Source: an uncultured Lachnospiraceae bacterium (GTDB lineage Bacteria; Bacillota; Clostridia; Lachnospirales; Lachnospiraceae). Taken from it: a stretch of DNA of 14,147 nt. Positions 6,173 to 12,293 of this stretch are shown here, in pieces. The DNA is taken from positions 1 through 14,147 of the forward strand of contig USGM01000087.1 of the NCBI GenBank assembly GCA_900554205.1. The letters run 5' to 3'. The position numbers and the translations under genes were made by a program. The notes under the pieces were generated by a model, which saw only the letters and a program-made list of their open reading frames with translations, did not search any database and was not told the origin of the DNA. Each line of letters begins with the position of its first letter. Positions within the stretch are counted from its first letter, which is position 1.

Positions 6173-6409
6173 GGAGGAGACCACATTCGCGGGACAGTGT
6201 GCAGCAAAGGTTGATACAGGCAGAGAAGACCGATCGTTTTTGATACTGACCGGCCATGTCCTAAATAGCGACAGCAAATTGAATACATATTGTATATGTT
6301 GTGCCGTTCAGATTTCTCGGTGTTTCTGCGTGAGAGCAGTACCCGGAAAATTTGCGCGGCCTTTTTTATTCTCGATGTAAACCCGTTCATTGAAAGGAGG
6401 TAGACTATC

Positions 6410-7585
6410 ATGAGGACGACTCTGGGAAGCGTTGCGCTGGGAATGATCGTCAGAGACTTCGTCTCAGCGGAACCGATTCTGGCATTTCTGGATAATGCGG
6501 AAAAGTTTGGCCACGAGATCAGCCACGTAATCGTTGCTTATTCACATCGATTCGATTGGACGGCGGTGCAGATGCTGGAGGGACGCGCCAGGCTCTCGTT
6601 GGTAAAACTGCACGACTATGAAAAAGCCAAATGGGAATTGGGATATCTCAATCTGCGGCAAAACTCGATATCCGATCTGCTTTACTGCCCGTTGTTGGAT
6701 GGACGAGGGCTGATTCCCTACGGATTTAACCGCAATCACGTTCTGCTGGAAGCACTCTTTGAGAAGATAGATGTACTTATCTTTGTGGATTCTGACGTAC
6801 AGCCGGCGGCGCTGCGCCGGAGAGAGAACGGAACGGTTTGTTTGGAGGAGATCGACTTTGTGGGAGCGCATCTGCGGGGAATGGAAATGGGCGCGGATAT
6901 TACCAGCAGCGACTATTCCGGTTACAGTATCCTGCCACCGGCGGACTTTGACGGAATGTCTGCGCTGCTGTACGGACTTCATAAAGAGGAAATGTGTCTT
7001 TTCTGGCACGACAGCAAGCTGCATCGCGGACTTGTCCTTCAAGGTGCGGATATGCCGGAGCCGGTGTCCACCACTAAAGTGCTGGGTGGGAATCTTGGGA
7101 TCAGGATGGGGGCATTTCCCACCCTGCCGCCTTTTTTCTCACCATATTATTTCTATAATGGGGTTCCCTTCCTTGCGAGGGGAGAAGATACCTTTCTCGG
7201 CCTTGCCGCCGCGAAGAATAGAATCAACTGCCTCGATATCGGGGCTCATATCTTCCATGATACCTATGGCAACTATCCCGCGGTTCCGGAGCTGCGGACA
7301 GATAGCAGTATCCGTGATCGGCTCTACTATGCTTGTACCGGATGGATCGGACGGAACGTATTTCTCCGATGGCAAACCGGATATGATGCGTCCCACTTCG
7401 ACTGGCGCGCGGAGCAATTAGAGGTGGGGGCAAGAGCCTTGTTCCGATATACACAGGATTCTCGGTTCCTCGACCTTCCAAACATTCAGCAGGCGGCGGA
7501 GGCCTGCCTGCCGGATATGGTCGTGCAATATACAAGAGCGAAGCGGGCCTGGGACGATTTTATGGAAAGGTGGTTTGAACGATGA
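6410..7585 (+). CDS. GT-A-type glycosyltransferase (first gene of operon)
   Basis: The 391-residue cytoplasmic protein has the features of a GT-A fold, family-2-like transferase that would move a sugar from a nucleotide-sugar. The metal-binding DxD is DVLIFVDSDVQP (D127, D129). A later acceptor-site acidic motif is FLARGEDTFLG (E259, D260), preceded by KVLGGNLGIRMGAFP (about 223-237), in the place where GT2 enzymes carry 'GGn..frr..f'. No membrane helices or signal peptide are seen. The same DxD ... GG ... RGED order recurs in the third gene, so the two are probably distant paralogs. AAAGGAGG gives a strong translation start. The stop overlaps the next start as ATGA, so the genes are translationally coupled. 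The sugar and acceptor are not determinable; no polymerase or flippase gene is nearby. Confidence 0.72.
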   Translation: MRTTLGSVALGMIVRDFVSAEPILAFLDNAEKFGHEISHVIVAYSHRFDWTAVQMLEGRARLSLVKLHDYEKAKWELGYLNLRQNSISDLLYCPLLDGRGLIPYGFNRNHVLLEALFEKIDVLIFVDSDVQPAALRRRENGTVCLEEIDFVGAHLRGMEMGADITSSDYSGYSILPPADFDGMSALLYGLHKEEMCLFWHDSKLHRGLVLQGADMPEPVSTTKVLGGNLGIRMGAFPTLPPFFSPYYFYNGVPFLARGEDTFLGLAAAKNRINCLDIGAHIFHDTYGNYPAVPELRTDSSIRDRLYYACTGWIGRNVFLRWQTGYDASHFDWRAEQLEVGARALFRYTQDSRFLDLPNIQQAAEACLPDMVVQYTRAKRAWDDFMERWFER

Positions 7586-8808
7586 AAGTTTTGATGGTGA
7601 ACCATTTCCCGCTGGAGGGCTCTGGCAGCGGCACATACACAAAAAATATCGCGGCGCATTTGACAAAACAGGGACACGAAGTATGCGCGGTATTCCCAGA
7701 AAATACTCCGCCGACAGATATTCCCGGAGTGCGGCTTATTCCGGTTATGTTTTCCGCGAAGGGTGCAAAAAGGCGAACGAAAAAGGAGTATTTACCCTTT
7801 AATTTTCCGTGCTTCACCACCCATCCCCGAAGCACGACCACCTTTGCCGACCTGAGCGGCGAAGAGTTCGCGCAATATCTGGCGGCGTTTGACGCGGCGA
7901 TCCAAAAGGCCGTTATGGAATTTCAGCCGGATATTATTCATGCACAGCATATTTGGTGCCTCTCCTGGCTGGCGGTAAAGCACCATATCCCCACTGTGGT
8001 AACCACCCATGGGACAGACCTTATGGGCTGTGTCAAATGGCCGGGATTCCGAGGCTTTGCGGAGGAAACCGTTAAGCACTGCACAAAAATCATTGCTATC
8101 TCCAGCAGCAACAGAGATGCGGTGCTGGAGATCTTCCCGGAAGCCTGCGCGAAGATTTCACTGTTGCCAAACGGGTATAATGAGGATGTTTTCTATCCTG
8201 AGGATGTGGAACGCACATCGCTTCTCGCCCAGATGAACATCCCCTATAACGGAGAGAAGATCGTACTCTTTGCAGGGAAGCTCACCACCTTCAAGGGCGT
8301 AGAAAATCTTCTGTCCGCAGCGCACTATTACGAGGAGCAGGAATCTCCCAGAATTCTTACCTTGATTGCAGGCGATGGGCAGGAGCGAGAGGAGCTGATG
8401 GATCTCTCGCAGATGCTGGGTTTGAAGTCGACCTACTTCCTGGGCCACAAAACACAGGAGGAGCTGCGCAGACTCTACTGTGCCGCAGATGTGTTTGTCA
8501 TTCCTTCCCGCAAGGAGCCTTTTGGCCTTGTCGCCCTGGAAGCCATGGCTTGCGGTACACCGGTGGTAGCGACGAACGCGGGCGGCTTGCCGGAATTTGT
8601 TAACAACCGGGTGGGGACGCTCGTGGCGATCGACGACGAGGAGGAGCTTTACGCCGCTATTTTAGATGAGCTTATGCGTAATGAACAGGAGCCAGAGCGT
8701 AGAAAAACCATTGCGGATTATGCGCGAAACGGCTACACCCAGGCAACATACCTGCAAAATCTGCTTCGGCTTTATGGTTCCTTGCAGTTTTACCGCAATG
8801 CGTGGTAG
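7582..8808 (+). CDS. GT4-family (GT-B) glycosyltransferase
   Basis: The 408-residue protein is a retaining GT-B glycosyltransferase of the GT4 type. The N-terminal domain opens with MKVLMVNHFPLEGSGSGTY, with the Gly-rich loop that holds the donor phosphates, and has the THGTDL segment (142-147). The C-terminal domain has FAGKLTTFKGVENLL (230-244; lysines K233 and K238), the AGDG strand, and the EX7E motif as E312 and E320 in KEPFGLVALEAMACGTPVVATNAGG. It is full length for the family (about 370-420 residues), soluble, with no signal peptide. It overlaps the upstream gene by four bases (ATGA), and the next gene starts 13 bases after its stop. Donor and acceptor are unknown. The operon suggests stepwise building of one glycan or glycoprotein sugar. 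Confidence 0.9.
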   Translation: MKVLMVNHFPLEGSGSGTYTKNIAAHLTKQGHEVCAVFPENTPPTDIPGVRLIPVMFSAKGAKRRTKKEYLPFNFPCFTTHPRSTTTFADLSGEEFAQYLAAFDAAIQKAVMEFQPDIIHAQHIWCLSWLAVKHHIPTVVTTHGTDLMGCVKWPGFRGFAEETVKHCTKIIAISSSNRDAVLEIFPEACAKISLLPNGYNEDVFYPEDVERTSLLAQMNIPYNGEKIVLFAGKLTTFKGVENLLSAAHYYEEQESPRILTLIAGDGQEREELMDLSQMLGLKSTYFLGHKTQEELRRLYCAADVFVIPSRKEPFGLVALEAMACGTPVVATNAGGLPEFVNNRVGTLVAIDDEEELYAAILDELMRNEQEPERRKTIADYARNGYTQATYLQNLLRLYGSLQFYRNAW

Positions 8809-8821
8809 GGGGAAAGCGGCC

Positions 8822-10591
8822 ATGAGAAAAACGATGATCATACCCACCTACTGGTGCAGGAGCTCCGGCAAGTGTTGGCAGGAGGGGGATGCCGTCTACG
8901 ATCACCCCACTCCGGTTGATCAGGAAGGTACTCTGGAGCGAACCCTTGTCAGTATGCAGCAGTTTCAGGAAAAAGACTTCAAGCTGGTGATCCTAATTTG
9001 CCCTACAACACCTGATGTGGAGGAGGCCGCCTATGAGCAGGTTTACCGTATCGTCAAGCGCGTGAAGCTACGGGCGGAGACGTATCTCTTTACGGCAGGC
9101 GATCTTGCCGCCATTTCCCGCATCCTGAAGGGTGCGGGTCTTGGTGACAGGGGGGCGGCACTGCTATCCATGTTCGGATATTCCAATGTGCGGAATATGT
9201 GTCTGCTGGCGGCCACCATTCTGACGGCTGACGCCGCGCTGCTGATCGATGACGACGAGGTTTTTGAGCTTCCGGATTTTGTGCCCCGTTCTCTGGAATT
9301 CCTTGGGCGCAGAGTGTATGGTGATGTGGTACACGGCGTGGCGGGCTACTATCTTAACGGAAAGGGCCGGTACTATGATGATGTGACGCCGGAGCCGTGG
9401 ATGACTTATTGGGATCGTTTTGGAAGCAAGGCGCAGGCGTTTGACCAGATCATTGGGAGCGGCCCACGCTTGAAACGGACCCCCTTTGCCTTTGGCGGCG
9501 CCATGATTTTGCACAGAGAGATGTTTGAATGTGTCCCCTTTGACCCGTTGGTCAAAAGAGGCGAAGATATCGACTATCTGATCAACAGCAGAATGTTCGG
9601 CTTCAGCTTCTTTCTGGACAACACCCTATCCATCAGGCACCTGCCGCAGCCTAAAACCCATCCCCAGTGGATGCGTATGCGGGAGGATATTTACCGCTTC
9701 GTCTACCAGCGGGCCAAGATGACCTCACAGTATAAGACAAGCAATCTGGTCAGGGTCGACCCCGAGGACTTGGATCCCTATCCCGGCGCGTTTCTGAAAG
9801 AGGATCTGGAGGAGAATATCTACCGGAGCAGCATGATGCTGGCTGCCCAGTATCTGGCGGAAAACGACCCGGCGGCGGCAATGGAGGCCATGCAGAACAT
9901 ATACCTTGCCAAGCATGACGCCCAGCCTGTCTTTAATGCATTCCGTGCCTATCTGGACGTGCAGACGGAATGGGAAAGGCTGATTGCCCTTGTCAGAAAA
10001 GAGCGGTACGCCGTTCGGGCCATTCTGGAGCGGCACAATATTTCCGCGCCGGAGATCCATTTGGACAAGGAGCACCGCAGGAAGCTCAGCGAGGCGGATG
10101 TGCTGCTGATCCTGACAAAGCTGCCGGTGCTGTCAGACCTTACCGAGAAGGATCGCGCTATTCTACGAGACTATTGCCATGTAAAAACCTATTATGAAAA
10201 TGAAACGGTATTCGCCAGCGGGGATCATAATGATGAGGTCTGCCTTGTTCTGAAGGGAACTATCCGGCTGGTGGCCAATCGGGAGAACAACAGTGGAGCG
10301 GCTCCGCTGGAGATGGCCACGCTGGGCGTCGGCAGCTTTATTGGAGAGAACTGCCTGACACGCAATGTATTTCGGCTCAGCGGCGTTGCCACGGAGTTTA
10401 CGGAGCTGCTGTGCATTGGCAAAACCCGGCTAAATGACCTGCTGGAGCGGCATCCCGTCGTTGGCGTGAAGCTGCTGCGGAAATTCTTGGAGAGCATGTC
10501 TGATAAGATCACCCATACAAACGAGCAGCTTCGGCGTACCGCAGATTATGATTATGACGTGGTAGATGGACTGCCGGAATACCGGGATTAG
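8822..10591 (+). CDS. GT-A glycosyltransferase fused to a cyclic-nucleotide-binding-like domain
   Basis: The 589-residue protein has two parts. The N-terminal part (about 1-300) is a GT-A-type transferase with LLIDDDEVFEL (D143-D145) as the metal site, FAFGGAMILHREMFECVPF (222-240) and KRGEDIDYL (E248, D249). Residues about 300-430 are helical and unassigned. The C-terminal part (about 434-555) is a beta-roll of the cyclic-nucleotide-binding/Crp type: LPVLSDLTEKDRAILRDYC, ASGDHNDEVCLVLKGTIRLV, and a phosphate-binding cassette IGENCLTRNVFRLSGVAT with G508, E509 and R518. No DNA-binding helix-turn-helix follows, so it is a ligand or regulatory domain, not a transcription factor. The frame is open farther upstream, but ATG 8822 is chosen: it follows GGGGGAAAG and starts the RKTMIIPTYW strand. 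Whether the domain binds a nucleotide is unknown. Confidence 0.85.
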   Translation: MRKTMIIPTYWCRSSGKCWQEGDAVYDHPTPVDQEGTLERTLVSMQQFQEKDFKLVILICPTTPDVEEAAYEQVYRIVKRVKLRAETYLFTAGDLAAISRILKGAGLGDRGAALLSMFGYSNVRNMCLLAATILTADAALLIDDDEVFELPDFVPRSLEFLGRRVYGDVVHGVAGYYLNGKGRYYDDVTPEPWMTYWDRFGSKAQAFDQIIGSGPRLKRTPFAFGGAMILHREMFECVPFDPLVKRGEDIDYLINSRMFGFSFFLDNTLSIRHLPQPKTHPQWMRMREDIYRFVYQRAKMTSQYKTSNLVRVDPEDLDPYPGAFLKEDLEENIYRSSMMLAAQYLAENDPAAAMEAMQNIYLAKHDAQPVFNAFRAYLDVQTEWERLIALVRKERYAVRAILERHNISAPEIHLDKEHRRKLSEADVLLILTKLPVLSDLTEKDRAILRDYCHVKTYYENETVFASGDHNDEVCLVLKGTIRLVANRENNSGAAPLEMATLGVGSFIGENCLTRNVFRLSGVATEFTELLCIGKTRLNDLLERHPVVGVKLLRKFLESMSDKITHTNEQLRRTADYDYDVVDGLPEYRD

Positions 10592-10623
10592 GCTGGCGAG
10601 ACGCTTGCGTCGTTTTCCACAGA

Positions 10624-10651
10624 GGTGCACCCCTATGATATTGGGTGCACC
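10624..10651. repeat. Perfect 9-bp hairpin after the glycosyltransferase operon
   Basis: GGTGCACCC (10624-10632) pairs with GGGTGCACC (10643-10651) around a 10-base loop. It lies 33 bases after the operon's last stop codon. It lacks a T-run, so termination is uncertain. An AT-rich stretch with TATAAT (10668-10673) follows, without a good -35 at the right spacing, and could be part of a weak promoter for the next gene. Confidence 0.45.
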
Positions 10652-10698
10652 CTAGGCAATCGTAATATATAATAACACAAGAAAGAATACAAGAAAGG

Positions 10699-10725
10699 CG
10701 ACCGCAGGCCTTTGCCCTGCGGTCG
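10699..10725. terminator. Hairpin before the zinc-ribbon gene, possible terminator
   Basis: CGACCGCAGG (10699-10708) pairs perfectly with CCTGCGGTCG (10716-10725). On the plus strand it is followed by AAGGGTTCCTCTCT, a poor T-tract. On the minus strand it is followed by CCTTTCTTG. It could terminate the glycosyltransferase transcript or act as an attenuator in the leader of the gene that starts 15 bases later. Confidence 0.4.
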
Positions 10726-10739
10726 AAGGGTTCCTCTCT

Positions 10740-11024
10740 ATGCTGAGTGGCTGCCAGGGTAAACCGCGTACCCCTACGATTATTGAAAAGATCTGCCCGA
10801 ATTGCGGGAGCATCATTGAGCTGTTCTCTATAGACACGCAGATGGCATGCGAGACCTGTGGGTTCATTGCGTATAATGACACGTTGAGCTGTGTGCAATG
10901 GTGTCAGTACGCGAGAAAGTGTGTTGGGGATGAGATATACGACCACATGATGGCAATTGCGGCTTCACAAAAAGAAAGAGCGGCTCATTTGCGGTCTGCT
11001 CCGAAAAAAGATTCTGCTCAATAA
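10740..11024 (+). CDS. Small cysteine-rich zinc-ribbon-like protein
   Basis: The 94-residue protein has two CxxC pairs in a zinc-ribbon arrangement (C19/C22 in CPNCG and C37/C40 in CETCG, 14 residues apart). A second cysteine motif follows, TLSCVQWCQYARKCVG (C51, C55, C61). I have the impression that this SC-x2-WC-x-YA-x2-CVG block recurs in small proteins of anaerobes, but I know of no assigned function. The first part should bind one Zn; the second could complete a metal site or bind a partner. The C-terminus is basic and probably disordered. The translation start is weak: GAAGGG (10725-10730) 9 bases before ATG. It stands alone between two hairpins, and its stop codon lies inside a 25-bp perfect hairpin. 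Confidence 0.68.
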   Translation: MLSGCQGKPRTPTIIEKICPNCGSIIELFSIDTQMACETCGFIAYNDTLSCVQWCQYARKCVGDEIYDHMMAIAASQKERAAHLRSAPKKDSAQ

Positions 11025-11069
11025 CAGCGGAAGGGTCTCTTTAGGAGACCCTTCCGCTGTTATTGAGCA
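11015..11069. terminator. Perfect 25-bp stem-loop overlapping the zinc-ribbon stop codon
   Basis: Bases 11015-11039 are exactly complementary to 11045-11069, around a 5-base loop (TTTAG). The 5' arm contains the last codons and the TAA (11022-11024) of the zinc-ribbon gene. AT-rich ends and a GC-rich core resemble an intrinsic terminator, but the T-run is only the TTATT inside the 3' arm. It can act on both strands. The length of the perfect stem is unusual for a terminator. Confidence 0.65.
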
Positions 11070-11247
11070 ATGATGGCGAGATTTCAACGGAGGGCGTTTT
11101 CCGCCATGGCATACCACCTGCACAGGAAACCTCACAACACTTTAATTTTATATCAAATGGTGACTTTATGTCAATTCAAAAAGTGGATTATATAACATTT
11201 CGGAACACTATCCAAATTTAGCCGTACTATTTTTGCTGTTTTGCGAA
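11070..11247. other. AT-rich spacer, no gene seen
   Basis: This stretch has no credible reading frame. It becomes clearly AT-rich from about 11140 towards the promoter at 11248, unlike the flanking coding DNA, which may mark the border of the element carrying the serine recombinases. No direct repeat marking an attachment site was recognised. Confidence 0.35.
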
Positions 11248-11275
11248 TTGTTTTCTGAAAATAATTTGCTATAAT
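11248..11275 (+). promoter_or_regulatory. Promoter of the leader-like RNA unit
   Basis: TTGTTT (11248-11253) and a consensus TATAAT (11270-11275) are spaced by 16 bases, in AT-rich DNA. Transcription would start near 11282 and run into a hairpin-rich stretch with no long ORF. Confidence 0.6.
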
Positions 11276-11496
11276 AAAGATACCGATAAAGTATAGGAAG
11301 AGGTGAATCCAATGACCTGATGAGTTCCCCTTTACTGCCAAGGTAACGGGAAGATGGCATCACCTGAATGTTCAGCACTCTCAAAAGCCCATCGGCCTTT
11401 ACGGTGTTCCACCGCACAGCGGTGTTTTCAGATAGAGCGGGAGTGAAACTAGAGACGGCGGCAGATGCCATAATCTGTAGAAACGTGAGGAACCCA

Positions 11497-11526
11497 ATGA
11501 TGACTGAGCCCAAGATGGATCAATAG
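11497..11526 (+). CDS. Nine-residue leader-peptide ORF (candidate)
   Basis: ATG 11497 opens a nine-codon frame (MMTEPKMDQ) ending with TAG at 11524-11526. GAGGA (11487-11491) lies 5 bases upstream, a good ribosome binding site for so short a frame. The last two codons lie in the 5' arm of the 14-bp hairpin 11521-11565, so a ribosome on this frame would hinder that stem. Such peptides control many resistance and mobile-element genes by attenuation. Translation is not proven. Confidence 0.35.
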   Translation: MMTEPKMDQ

Positions 11527-11590
11527 CCCTTGACTGCGAGACACGGATGCGGTCAAGGGCTATTGCGTTGCAACGGAACATATAGGGGAG

Positions 11591-11713
11591 ATGGCAACGG
11601 GTATCCGTTGCTTTTTTGCTGCGCCACAGGACATCAAGTGTGCTAAGATCCGCAATCAGGCGGTCGAAGAGCTGGCGGAAATGTATGCGCTGACTGCCGA
11701 TTTGCAGAGGTAG
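11591..11713 (+). CDS. Forty-residue ORF overlapping a terminator-like hairpin
   Basis: The frame starts MATGIRCFFAAPQDIKCAKI and ends LAEMYALTADLQR. The second half (after residue 12) reads like a real amphipathic helical protein with gene-like codon use. AGGGG (11584-11588) is only 2 bases from the ATG, so initiation there is doubtful. The first eight codons coincide with the GCAACGG/CCGTTGC-TTTTTT hairpin. It may be a small protein expressed on attenuator read-through, or the remnant of a larger gene. No family is recognised. Confidence 0.3.
   Translation: MATGIRCFFAAPQDIKCAKIRNQAVEELAEMYALTADLQR
11594..11617 (+). terminator. Intrinsic terminator / attenuator
   Basis: GCAACGG (11594-11600) pairs with CCGTTGC (11605-11611) around a GTAT loop, followed at once by six T. 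A second copy of GCAACGG lies 24 bases upstream (11570-11576) and could compete for the same CCGTTGC arm, as expected in an attenuator. Confidence 0.75.
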
Positions 11714-11772
11714 AGTCTCGGTGTTCCCATCTTTTTCTCAAAGGCTTCACCTATTGTTCACCAAGCCTTACC

Positions 11773-11810
11773 TTGAAAGGGCATTTTGAAGCTGGTATTC
11801 TTTAGAATAC
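11773..11810 (+). promoter_or_regulatory. Promoter with operator-like palindrome before the DUF6870-like gene
   Basis: TTGAAA (11773-11778) and TATTCT (11796-11801) are spaced by 17 bases. The perfect palindrome GTATTC-TTTA-GAATAC (11795-11810) covers the -10 and the expected start point, a good place for repression. Just upstream, AAGGCTT (11741-11747) and AAGCCTT (11763-11769) form another inverted repeat. Confidence 0.5.
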
Positions 11811-11821
11811 AGAATCATAGA

Positions 11822-11861
11822 CAACGCTTCCCGGCATCACGCCGGGAGGCGTTGCTCTTTT
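11822..11861 (+). terminator. Leader terminator / attenuator hairpin
   Basis: A 14-bp stem (11822-11835 with 11841-11854, one U-G pair) with a 5-base loop is followed by CTCTTTTAT. It lies right after the proposed transcription start and about 70 bases before the next start codon, so it would attenuate the recombinase-module transcript. Confidence 0.65.
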
Positions 11862-11931
11862 ATCAGCATTTTCATAAAACACCGAGATCTGGCAATACTA
11901 CCGATAACGCCATTAGAAAAGAGGAACCTTC

Positions 11932-12165
11932 ATGGAAGCAAACCGTTTGGACACCAGCCACACCACCCATACAGCGCCGCGGGATATCGCCTGCGTGAGC
12001 ATCGACACCTCCGCCTCCTGTGCAGAACGCATCAAGCAATATGTGGAGCAGGTAGGCGACCCGTATTGCTATACGGACAGCGGCATTGTGGTAAAGCTTG
12101 CGTATGCCAACACAGATGTGAGCCTGCAAGACCGCCTGCGGGCCTATGCGTGCAGTCTGTCCTGA
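11932..12165 (+). CDS. DUF6870-like small protein of a mobile element
   Basis: The 77-residue protein resembles the small DUF6870-type proteins coded just before serine recombinases in Clostridia elements: a middle stretch ACVSIDTSASCAERIKQYVEQVGDPYCY (residues 21-48), then VVKLAYANTDVSLQDRLRAY (53-72). The family has no established function; the constant position before the recombinase suggests a role in excision or its control. GAGGA (11921-11925) precedes the start codon. It has no membrane segment. The next gene follows after 128 bases with its own promoter. Confidence 0.65.
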   Translation: MEANRLDTSHTTHTAPRDIACVSIDTSASCAERIKQYVEQVGDPYCYTDSGIVVKLAYANTDVSLQDRLRAYACSLS

Positions 12166-12183
12166 TCCTCCAAAGTTTCCCTG

Positions 12184-12212
12184 TTGACAAAAGCAAAGCG
12201 GGAAAGCATAAT
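12184..12212 (+). promoter_or_regulatory. Promoter of the serine recombinase gene
   Basis: TTGACA (12184-12189) and CATAAT (12207-12212) are spaced by 17 bases. An inverted repeat, TTGCCG (12235-12240) with CGGCAA (12243-12248), lies just downstream of the expected start and could be an operator or recombinase site. AGGAGG (12280-12285) follows before the start codon. Confidence 0.6.
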
Positions 12213-12293
12213 AGACCCGTCAGTGAAAATAATGTTGCCGCCCGGCAATGACAGCCAGAAACCGCTTTCCTGAATTTTTAGGAGGTACGTTTT

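Larger units (their letters stand above)
11282..11617 (+). ncRNA. Candidate structured leader or regulatory RNA, about 335 nt
   Basis: A transcript from the upstream promoter to the terminator at 11594-11617 would be about 335 nt. Paired segments are AGGTGA/TCACCT (11301-11306/11360-11365) enclosing TTCCC/GGGAA (11325-11329/11348-11352) and TTAC/GTAA. Further on is CACCGC/GCGGTG (11410-11415/11419-11424), followed by TTTT and overlapped by an alternative CGGTG/CACCG pairing. Then come CAGAT/ATCTG (11462-11466/11473-11477) and CAATAGCCCTTGAC/GTCAAGGGCTATTG (11521-11534/11552-11565). A nine-codon ORF (11497-11526) with GAGGA ahead of it ends within the 5' arm of that last stem, as in attenuation leaders. 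It does not match tmRNA, RNase P, 6S or SRP RNA as I know them. Confidence 0.45.

Noticed and set aside
6129..6380. 83-codon plus-strand ORF
   Set aside because: It begins inside the -35 element of the glycosyltransferase promoter, lacks a ribosome binding site and has no protein-like pattern; treated as leader.
11317..11352. Hammerhead ribozyme (CTGATGAG followed by a hairpin)
   Set aside because: The CTGATGAG and a following stem are present, but the GAAA that must follow the stem is replaced by GATGG, so the catalytic core is incomplete.
11282..11617. tmRNA, RNase P RNA, 6S RNA or SRP RNA
   Set aside because: Size would allow the first two, but their conserved end and core sequences are absent.
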